From Norana najaformis (taxonomy: Eukaryota; Annelida; Clitellata; Crassiclitellata; Hormogastridae): DNA of 64,000 nt. The notes below the pieces were generated by a model, which was given only the letters and a program-made list of their open reading frames with translations, had not been told where the DNA came from and ran no database searches. Below are positions 56,260 through 64,000 of this stretch, one piece after another. The translations under genes and the position numbers were made by a program. The stretch covers positions 10,361,561 through 10,425,560 of the forward strand of contig OZ029914.1 in assembly GCA_964023275.1 (NCBI GenBank), read 5' to 3'. How positions within the stretch are numbered: the stretch's first letter is position 1; the number at the start of each line of letters is the position of its first letter.

Positions 56260-57410
56260 AAGGTAATCAGATCAATATCAATCGATGATGCACCAAAGTA
56301 TACCCACAATCAGATCAATAAGTAAACCTGATGATTATGTAAACATTTAATGCAGAAAGTATAATTAAAATGTAATTTAATACAAAAAATTTCGAATCTT
56401 TTTAACGATGACAATAAATATGGCCTGGTTGGAAAAAGCGCAGAAGTTCACAAAATCCTGCTTTTAACAATGTAGCATACAGCTAGATTAGTAATCTAGT
56501 CTGTATTTGACCACTAATTCTTCCACTGGATAACTAATGCTGATAGTAATTCAGTTCACTGTGCAGATTCAAATCACGTGTGGTGTGTGAGAATCGGTCC
56601 GTCTCTCTGACTTATTGACATTCGCTTTCTGATTTCCTTCCTTTACGCTGTCCTTTTGCCACTTTTTTATCGTGCTCAATTCAATAATCTTCTTTGTCTC
56701 TATTTATTTATTTTATTCATTTCTTATATAGGTAGTAGGCCTATAAATATCTGTTGAAAAGGCATCATTCAATGATCATAAGCAATCATGCGTTAAGATC
56801 TTGCCGCTCCGATTATATAGTCGCACAGATCACGTCGCATACCAATGCAGAAAAACCTGGGATCCTTCTACGACTATGACGTCTACTGCCTAAATCGAGG
56901 TTCTGGGAAGTCTGATTTTCTCTTATAGGCTCGGTGTCTTTTCCCAAAACGCCACAGGAATAATACAACCTCTTAAAGGTTCAGCACTCAACAGTATACT
57001 TTACGCACAAATATAAGTTACTGTTACGTAGAAAACATATTTTGGACGTTGTGGAAGTCAGAGATGAGAATTTAACGTCAACAGCGTCATTATCAGTTGC
57101 AGCTATTATAATTATTAATGAATGCTCTAGACTTAGCTGCCGCTTCCTAGAATTAAATCAATATAATAAACTTACTCGACCGTTCCACTGGTGCAATCCT
57201 ATTGGTTGCTAGGTTCGAATTCCTGTCATATGTCTCTCTTCCTATGAATAAAATATTTACTTATTGAAAATAGCTGCATATTTCAACAAGCACAATAGAC
57301 CTATTTCTGAATCTAACTTTGGCTACACTTCCATAACTTATTCATCTAACCACATTCGATTCATTGGCATTCTTCTCCTTCGGCACAATCCTAAACAAGA
57401 ATTCTGAATA
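56260..57410. other. intron of gene 1, nothing recognised
   Basis: Anonymous. A B-box-like word GGTTCGAATTCC at 57212 hints at an unrecognised SINE. One TAGGCCTA is at 56736. Confidence 0.4.
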
Positions 57411-57413
57411 TCA

Positions 57414-57904
57414 TAATCGTAATTGTAATCCCGAGATTTCTACAGCGCCCAACGAAAGCCACGTCACGGGGACGAAATTATTCACAGGCGCTCAGTCAAA
57501 ACAAAATCGATAGCGAAAATGGTTCGGTTCGAGGTATAGATCCAAAAGTCAGGCAGGTGGGTGGTGTTTGGGATGGAGCGGAAAGAGAGACAAGTGGGTG
57601 AACTGTCAACCGTTCCTCTGGTAATTTCGGCGCTGGTCTTTCACTCAAAACTGAAAACATAATTTTTCCTAAAATCTTATCCTGATTCTTCCTCTTCCTC
57701 TTGTCTCTCTTCTCGCTCCAATTTCAAGCACCATGCACCGTAGCCGTCCGACTGTCTGCCAGTCTCCTGGATCTTGGCCTGGAACCGAACCTCCCATGCC
57801 TATCGATTTTGTTTTGTCTGAGCGCCTGCGAATAGGGTGGTTCCCACGACTTAGCTTTTGTTGGGCACTGTAGAAATCTCGAGATTACGATTAAGATTAC
57901 GATA
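57414..57904. mobile_element. fold-back (long inverted repeat) element
   Basis: Left arm from about 57414 (CGAGATTTCTACAGCGCCCA, TATTCACAGGCGCTCAGTCA, AAACAAAATCGATAG) pairs with a right arm ending near 57904 over roughly 200 bp each. No open frame is meaningful. Single-arm relatives lie at 15455-15690 and 61290-61335, and blocks at 49.56 and 51.30 kb share the TTATTCACG-AAGC-GCGTCAA region. Confidence 0.8.
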
Positions 57905-58175
57905 AGCCTACATTTGCAATATTGGACATCTTAAGGTATCCGAAGTGCCAGACATCTTTAGTCTAATGTTAGCCTCCAGAAACATATGCCTACGGGACTC
58001 ACATTAAACATTAAATCCAGGCGTTTCAAATAATGCGTCTTTTTCAGATTAACAGGAAATGCTGAACATTCCAGAAGAAAATAGCATACTTATTTACTCA
58101 GATATAGAGAATGTGGATTGAAGATTGGGTTATAAACGGAGGACTGACGCAGCGGTTTGTCTCTTTCAGTTTCAG
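57905..58175. other. no gene recognised
   Basis: Spacer in the presumed gene 1 intron. Confidence 0.4.
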
Positions 58176-58179
58176 TTTA

Positions 58180-58880
58180 TTATAACCTGAACAATTTGTC
58201 ATCAGTTCCCGGCTGCCTTGAGGTCTCCAAACGTGCCCCTATAAGCGGCCGCGTTATAATGTTGTGTGTAAATTGAAAGGCGCTGAAAAGATGGATTGTC
58301 TCACGTGGATCACTAGAAACAGCAGTTAGTCGGCGACCCAATTCAGAAATAAATTCCAGGCTTGTCAGGTTGGTTGGTCTCAAATGCAACTGGGACAAAG
58401 TTGTGTGATCGAGGGAGACCTGAGTATTTTGGGTGTTTACGAATTGCAGCTTATGCAGCTGCGAAAAATGGTGATATTGATGTCAGATGAATATATGACG
58501 GAACACGTGTGTGGACAATTGTCACATCCGATGCAAGATTACCAGACGACCACTGTACCAGCGTTGCGCCATCCGAACGTTTTCTGTCATTACGAAAAAG
58601 TCCAGATGGCTGCCTTTCGAAGTGCTCTCTAGAAGATGTCGTTCATGGCTTGGTGTCTACTGGAACGTCCACTTGCCGTTTTACATATCAGTCCATGATG
58701 TCCTCCTGGGTCAAGTGTCTTTCCACAACGGATCTGGTGCGGCGTACATATGTGCAAGCCAGGCCGAAGTCCCACTGCAACGCGGAAAGCCTCGTTGTTG
58801 AGAGAAAGGTCGAATGATGAAATAGGCTGGGTCGTAAGCCAGTCACCGGAATCATGCGAAGACACTGGGCCAACCGTGCA
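58180..58880 (-). mobile_element. retroelement polyprotein C-terminal fragment, LINE-like
   Basis: Reads (minus) SGDWLTTQPI, NNEAFRVAVGLRPGLHICTP, GRSSRHQAMNDIF and, after decayed middle text, LEFISELGRRLTAVSSDPRE. I recall this block order from the C-terminal part of a widespread invertebrate reverse-transcriptase protein. The clade is uncertain. The copy is broken, and only the C-terminal region is present. Confidence 0.65.
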
Positions 58881-60795
58881 TGGTTGAGTGGATCATTGAA
58901 AGAGGTCTAGACAGCTGTCTTGTCCTGTTCGATCAACGGTTTGTCCTAGGTACTCTGCTTTGCTGGTACTGGTTCTGTGATTACAAGTAAGGACGAACTG
59001 CGAGCTCGCTCTTGTATATATTTTAACAAGTCTTCTCATCCGAGTGTGGATGACCATAATGTCTGTGTAAATGCAGCTGATGCTAAATAAGCAGATCAAG
59101 CCAGCATTGATACCCGTCTAACACCAAGACCCCATCACTGATTGTTATCGTGTTTAGCATTTAGGATTGTAGCGGTTTATTTCTTTTTATAACTTAACAT
59201 CTCTTTATCTGTTTTGATTACTTACTAACTTAAATTAGGTGTCTAAGGATCACTATATAATTACTTGAGCCCGCTACGTGATACAGACATTGATCATATG
59301 CTGTTGTTCACTTTACTCAAGTATTAACTGTTATCATTAGTTAATCAATAGTTTATGGCTCGTTAAATGTTTATGTAAAAGTTTTATTAAAACAATGTAT
59401 TATATTCAACAGTCCATTTACACTTATGCAATGACAGAATCTAACTAGCTTACTTAGAAAGCCAGCAATTATTTATACTAAAGATAATATATAGTTTAAC
59501 TTCCCCAAGATGAGTTTCTCATGACATATTCTCCAAAGTCTTTCAGCAGAGGTATGGATCCATTTCCATCTTTCGTGTGGCAGTGCGATTTTCCCCAAAG
59601 TCCTTCAACGTATAGAGGCAATATGGCGACTCCTCTATAACACGCAGGATTACTACTTGGTAGACAAGCAGTCACTGTTCTTTCGAAGATTTGTTGATCG
59701 AAAGTTCCTTCATTCGACGACCTAACTCGATGGTGAGTTAGTCCAAAGTTTCACGAACAAAAGATACGTTCGAACACGACGTTCTAAGTTCCTCCGATTA
59801 GCTAACACTGGCTACGAATCGACATCGTCCGATTTAGCTTCAAGTTCGACATGCTTCGAACGGTAAGCTTCAAGTTCGACATGCTTCGAACGGTAAGTCT
59901 TTTAAGGCTGCTGCTTGCAGCTAAGACTTAGATTCTGCAAGTCTTAAACGGCGACTTTGTATCATCAAATCGACTGAATATTCTCCACAACTCGAGAATT
60001 ACGAGGCGTCCACAACGACCATCGCGTCTGCTACCTTTCGTAAGACTCCCTAATTTCAACCGCTTTCACTATTACAACCTTTGCAGAAGATCGTCTGCTG
60101 ATGATGTCAGAATGTTTAAATTCTTTACTATCATGCTTGGCCGTGCAATTTCAACGGTTATACTGATCGTTTGGTAAGTTATGGCTGCCGTTAAAATTCG
60201 CCTTGTCACGGTTAAAACTGTCCATGTTGAACAACGGATCTCCTTGGCGTGCTTAGTCAAGACCCAGCAAACCCACAGTAAAACCTATTTACTATTCATT
60301 AATTAGCTAAACTGGCCTTCTCCATATAACTATTTACTTATATAATTGCCGACCAGCTTAAGCTAATACTAAAACTAATCATTCTTAACTAATTTCTGAC
60401 CAATTATGATAACTAGTCAGTTAGAGATAAAACTAGTCATGTAAGTAAGTACAGAATTACAAAACAAATGCGGATTAAAGAGGACAACTCACTACAAGGA
60501 TCAGTTCCAATCCATGACGCATCTGTTTGTCCGTTTCCTCCAGTAAAATATGACGATTACTATGACTATAATTATTATTTTTTTACCAGAGGTATTTATG
60601 ATCCCTCGAGATTTCAAAAATTAGGGACTGCATTGTTCTGGGATGGCCAATCTTCAGTGACATCGTGCTCGATGACAAAAGTGCTGTGAAAAGCAACTAC
60701 GTAAAAACGCTGGATGGCCATTGATAAGCGTTGGAAGAGAAAAGAGGTTTCCCTTGTTCGTCCGTTATTTGGGCGACACAAGGGAAATAGTAAAA
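58881..60795. other. intron of gene 1, nothing recognised
   Basis: Contains a 30-bp tandem pair at 59836-59895 but no exon I can support. Open frames here lack domains. Confidence 0.4.
59836..59895. repeat. 30-bp tandem duplication with internal palindrome
   Basis: Two exact copies of a unit beginning AGCTTCAAGTTCGACATGCT. Each contains the inverted pair GTTCGA/TTCGAAC. Confidence 0.9.
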
Positions 60796-60796
60796 A

Positions 60797-60834
60797 TAAT
60801 AATATTTTTATTATTATTATTATTATTATTATTA
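60797..60834. repeat. (TTA)n microsatellite
   Basis: About ten ATT units in a row. Confidence 0.95.
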
Positions 60835-60984
60835 AACATACATTTAAAAAGCGCGCAATTAAGAACAGTCTCAATGGCCTTTGCAACGACCCTAAAAAAG
60901 TCCTACTACGAGCAATATAAAGTAATATCATGGTTTATGCAAATATGGTTGTATACTACAGCCTAATATTCAACATTTGCTAAC

Positions 60985-61173
60985 CCTTTCCTTTTCCAAC
61001 ATCTCCAAGTTCTTTAAGCAGGTATTTCATGTTCTCCTGTGCTTTAGAAGAGTTACTGAAATCCAGCACTGGTTTACTTCCAACGATTACTTCGAGCCAT
61101 CCATCCGGATAATACTCCGTCTGAAGGCGAATGGGAATTATCTTTTTCTTCAAACGAAACGCGTGTCCAGCTT
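60985..61173 (-). CDS. Gene 1 exon: TIR domain, C-terminal part
   Basis: 189 bp, phase 1 at both ends. Acceptor TTTTGTAG at 61174; donor G|GTTAGC is weak. It encodes AGHAFRLKKKIIPIRLQTEY, YPDGWLEVIVGSKPVLDF and ENMKYLLKELG, which match the end of the TIR domains that follow ARM repeats in invertebrate proteins (IIPLRL, PDGWLG, FDF). Its first codon is completed by the previous exon to make E of CRTE, the position equivalent to the catalytic glutamate of NAD-cleaving TIRs such as SARM1. That equivalence is inferred by alignment in memory. Confidence 0.85.
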
Positions 61174-61289
61174 CTACAAAACATAGAAAGATGGCAGCAA
61201 AGGTTTGGTCTTAATGATCTTGGGACACTGTCCTAGATATTTCTTCCTGGCAATTTCAGACTGAGTGCCTGCTAATAAGCTGATTTCCG

Positions 61290-61335
61290 TGACGTGGCTT
61301 TTGTTGGACGCTGTAGAAATCTCAGGATTACGATC
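61290..61335 (-). repeat. fragment of the fold-back family arm
   Basis: GCTTTTGTTGGACGCTGTAG and AAATCTCAGGATTACGATCA match the right arm near 57860-57895. Confidence 0.55.
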
Positions 61336-61489
61336 ACGAATACGTAATCGAGGAAGATACCTATTGTCTAGCTGTTTTTCAGAATAGGCACATGAGACAA
61401 AAATGACACAATTCTCAAATCTGACATTATTAAGATTCAAATAACGTAATATACCATGTTTATGACTATATTTCAAAGATTTTAATCTC

Positions 61490-61625
61490 GAGCTAGTACG
61501 GTCCGTCCCATTCAAATTGGCAGCGGTGGTGAAGGATCTCACCCGATAAATTCATTGCAAAATGAGCTGGGTATAGACCATAAGGTCGCTATAGTAAAAC
61601 ACGTACCATTACATTTACATGTTTA
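61490..61625 (+). repeat. SINE 3' part with CATTTA tail
   Basis: GCGGTGGTGAAGGATCTCAC and AAGGTCGCTATAGTAAAACA followed by ACATTTACAT. Same family as 957-1092 and 45330-45560. Confidence 0.7.
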
Positions 61626-61629
61626 AATA

Positions 61630-61970
61630 TATTTCGATTCTGTTTAACCATTTAACTTCAATGAACATTGAACTCTTACCCTTTGTTCAGTTTCACCGGA
61701 TTTATAAAAAGTTAATATAAAACAATTGAAACTGAAGTTTTCAATTCTTAAAAATACTGTTAATTATATTATTTTATATTTTAGTTAATATTATTAATTA
61801 TTAATATTATTATTAAAAGTTAAAACTATTTAATTACTGGAGCAAGCTATAAACATATAGCCATAATGTTTTTGTTTTAACATTTCTTTAATATTAGGCT
61901 TAACATAGTGGTCATTAAACTAACAGCACATGATCTGATTTTTAAAGGAGTATGAATAGTGAAAAGGCTC
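61630..61970. other. AT-rich intron of gene 1
   Basis: Very AT-rich (TTAATATTATTAATTATTAA), with no feature recognised. Confidence 0.5.
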
Positions 61971-61975
61971 GTGAC

Positions 61976-62074
61976 CTGTTCGACAATTTCGACTATCTTT
62001 GTACTCCTGAGAGAGACAGATGACAACAACGGCCGCCTTTCTAACGTTCACCATTGCATCCAAGACCGATCCAG
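61976..62074 (-). CDS. Gene 1 exon: TIR domain, middle part
   Basis: 99 bp (33 codons), phase 1 at both ends. Acceptor TTTTAG at 62075; donor G|GTCACG, a weak but GT donor. It reads GSVLDAMVNVRKAAVVVICL then SQEYKDSRNCRT, the box-2/box-3 side of a TIR domain (S-L-AMA-AVE, VLICMSQKYK, NCRTE in relatives). Too short to be found as a standalone open frame; recognised from motif and phase. Confidence 0.85.
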
Positions 62075-62125
62075 CTAAAAGCAGCAGGAAATTAGACGAA
62101 GTCTTTAAAAAATCTTTCTGATGCA

Positions 62126-62285
62126 GTAGTCTAATCTAACCTGATCTGCTCTAATCTTGTCTAATCTAATCTTATCTAATCTAATACAACCTAACCTATT
62201 TTAATGTGATCTAATGACTTCTGTAGCGCCGTTATCATAATGCATAAGGCATCAATCGATGGTCGTTTCAAGTGAAACATTGTCA
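62126..62285 (-). repeat. LINE 3'-end repeat with (TTAGA)n tail
   Basis: On the minus strand, GATGCCTTATGCATTATGAT then AACGGCGCTACAGAAGTCAT, then about 90 bp of degenerate TTAGATTAGAT repeats. This is the longest tail of this family in the window. Confidence 0.75.
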
Positions 62286-62384
62286 AAACCATAACCTATT
62301 GGGAAGGCACATATTATAAGCAATTTATTTTTCATAAGCCTACTTATTTCAGTATTCGGCATTTAAGTAAGTTATTATACTGAC

Positions 62385-62513
62385 ACGTGTCATCTAGGTC
62401 GATCCAAACTCGAAACCCTGCAGCTTTCAGACGATCTCTAATCTTGAAGACCATGACCATTGACTCCCATTGGTAACTGATAAAAACATGACCATCTTCG
62501 CCGCCACTTTGAC
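62385..62513 (-). CDS. Gene 1 exon: TIR domain, N-terminal part
   Basis: 129 bp (43 codons), phase 1 at both ends. Acceptor TTTAG at 62514; donor T|GTCAGT. It reads QSGGEDGHVFISYQWES, then FKIRDRLKAAGFRVWIDLDD, which is TIR box 1 (FISYQW) and the following helix and strand (VWMDV in relatives). Joined to its neighbours it gives DLDDT then SGSVLDAM, as expected for the family. Confidence 0.88.
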
Positions 62514-62519
62514 CTAAAG

Positions 62520-63440
62520 CGTAGAACGTACAAAGCGTTGAAATTCACTTTGACCACTTAAGCATCGGGGGTTCGGCTAAAAGCAAAAGAAACTGATCTT
62601 AGCGGGGTATCCAGAGCATCTGGAAAACAAACTATGTGGCTTAGATGTTAACGATCAAACAGCCAACCATGCATCGCGTGTTCTGTCACAATAAATCAAA
62701 TACAAGCGAAAAGGCCCAAACGGTACAACAAAAACGAAATAGCTAAACTCTATCAATAAAATAAGAAGAGTAGGCGCAATATTAAATGAATATCTGCTGC
62801 TGGTAGTGTTTTACAGGTTCCTCACTTCAACACATCATTACGATCTCATCGGGCTTTCTCGTACATCGGACCTTCCTCTTGAAACAATCTTCCTTTAAAT
62901 CTTCAAGCGTATGCGGTTCGTGCCCAACCAGTTGCAAGCGTCATCACCAACGAGATGAATAGTCCGCCACGGAAGCGTGTTTGCGGACAAACATCAACAG
63001 TGTGCTCCATTGTCTGTACTGCTCCACAGCTGCACAAAGCGTTCCTTTAAACATGCGTACTGTGTGAATGAATTCATCTCAACAAATTTTCTGTTAACAT
63101 TAAGTCTCATTAGTTTAGATCAGTTAGATAGACTTGTAAACAGCGCTTTTGGAAGGTGTTTAAAGGCGCTATATAACTGTTTTTTTAAATTGTACTATAT
63201 TACTATGAAATTGAATGCCAATGATAATTCTTATGAATACGCCCTACGTTACAGGCGCATGTCTTTCAGTTGGCGATCTATGCATAAGTAATTAGGCAAG
63301 ACAGCATCTGGTAAAAAATATAAATATATGGTAAAAATATAAATATGCAGCTGGCAATCATAAACCAAGAATCTTCGGGATTGGGACAACAGATCTATTT
63401 TGACGAATTTTAAATTCAAATTCACGTGGTGTTGTGAATG
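62520..63440. other. intron of gene 1, nothing recognised
   Basis: Between the armadillo-like exon and the first TIR exon. A plus-strand open frame at 62977-63291 shows no domain. Confidence 0.4.
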
Positions 63441-63449
63441 ATCACTTAC

Positions 63450-63563
63450 CCCCTGTAGTTTCAGCTTCAGGGTGAGGTTCATTTTTCTTTTCAAGTATAA
63501 ACAAAGCGCCTACTGCTTCTTTCTGAACTTGCTTATCAGAGCTCTCTCGCAATGCCTTTAACG
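63450..63563 (-). CDS. Gene 1 exon: armadillo-like repeat preceding TIR
   Basis: 114 bp (38 codons), phase 1 at both ends, with donor G|GTAAGT (63444-63449) and acceptor TTTTCAAG. It reads LKALRESSDKQVQKEAVGAL then FILEKKNEPHPEAETTG. The ESSDK-VQ-EA-GAL-LE pattern is the last armadillo-type helix pair before the TIR domain in a family of invertebrate proteins. Further 5' exons must lie beyond the right edge. Confidence 0.8.
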
Positions 63564-63564
63564 C

Positions 63565-64000
63565 TTGAAAAATAATGAGCAAGTGAATCAATACATTGGT
63601 TACTGGATAATTTTTGGTAATGTCGGCCTAAGCAGAGTTTATTTAAAAGAAATGCTTGTTATTAAACGTCAGCCTTAACAATAAAACGATATTTCTAATG
63701 CATATTTACTTGTATGTACAGCAGTTAGATATTTATGTAGCGCCTCTCGAAGGCGCACCGCACCAGTCTAAACTTGGTTAAAGTTCGTTAATAACGACAA
63801 GTTCATTCGCAGGAGAATGATAACCGAACAACTGAAGAAGTCTCCAGTGTTCGACCCTAGCTCACACGAAGAACCAATCCAGCTTGACATTTGACCACAT
63901 ACTCAGAGTTCCTAGTCCGTGATGCATCCAGGATGAACGACGACAACCGAAAGAAACTCAACACACGTTTATGCTCACCGACTGACATTCACTGAGAGTC
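63565..64000. other. intron or upstream part of gene 1, nothing recognised
   Basis: No further armadillo exon was found before the window ends. Confidence 0.4.

Noticed and set aside
59540-60280. Exons of gene 1 in the large intron
   Set aside because: No TIR, armadillo or CARD motif found; frames are broken on the minus strand.
1-64000. CRISPR array, bacterial operon, retroviral or Polinton genes
   Set aside because: No spaced direct-repeat array and no capsid, envelope, integrase or protein-primed polymerase motifs were seen.

Overview
The window is animal nuclear DNA, most likely from a marine invertebrate. It has spliced host genes with long introns, many decayed LINEs and SINEs, several families of inverted-repeat DNA transposons, and microsatellites. 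The innate-immunity style genes (TIR, CARD, RING/B-box, NHL domains) and the frequent palindrome TAGGCCTA fit an invertebrate metazoan. I cannot name the phylum. I saw no bacterial operon, CRISPR array, tRNA gene, LTR retrovirus relative or Polinton.

Host genes. Two multi-exon genes lie on the minus strand. Gene 1 enters from the right edge: armadillo-like exon (63450-63563), three TIR exons (62385-62513, 61976-62074, 60985-61173) and a terminal CARD exon (55726-56045). Every junction is phase 1, and the joined reading gives a normal TIR domain with the acidic CRTE motif restored across an intron. Gene 2 runs from a RING plus three B-box exon (30322-31226) across a long, transposon-filled intron to two CARD exons (12870-13151, 11005-11304) and a terminal NHL-propeller exon (5553-6421). 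All its junctions are also phase 1. The RING lacks two zinc ligands and a one-base frame break lies between RING and B-box 1. A decayed copy of gene 1's CARD exon lies at 44226-44528.

Mobile DNA. The standout is a DNA transposon family in three copies of about 2.6 kb (17564-20190 minus, 39527-42159 plus, 46191-48813 plus), plus a diverged 2.35-kb relative (36434-38784 plus). They share ends reading CACTGGYCAACA. The three close copies have 3-bp TTA/TAA target duplications, and all four encode one protein of about 565 residues with zinc-binding clusters and a plausible acidic catalytic triad. I could not assign it to a superfamily from memory. Each copy has exactly one visible frame break, and no two of the three close copies share it.

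Other elements include a MITE with perfect 27-bp ends inside a SINE (9931-10341), a hAT-like non-autonomous element (16336-16872), a third MITE (53589-53899), a fold-back family (57414-57904 and relatives), two SINE families, and a LINE pile-up at 25.7-29.9 kb. A GC-rich block at 14.26-14.92 kb abuts a diverged piece of 28S rRNA that contains the R2 retrotransposon target site.

Layout: 0-5.5 kb repeats; 5.5-13.2 kb gene 2 exons among repeats; 14-17 kb microsatellite, 28S-like piece and hAT-like element; 17.5-20.2 kb transposon copy A; 23-30 kb LINEs; 30.3-31.3 kb gene 2 first exon; 31.3-36.4 kb mostly anonymous; 36.4-48.8 kb transposon copies D, B and C with the CARD pseudo-exon; 49-55 kb repeats; 55.7-63.6 kb gene 1.
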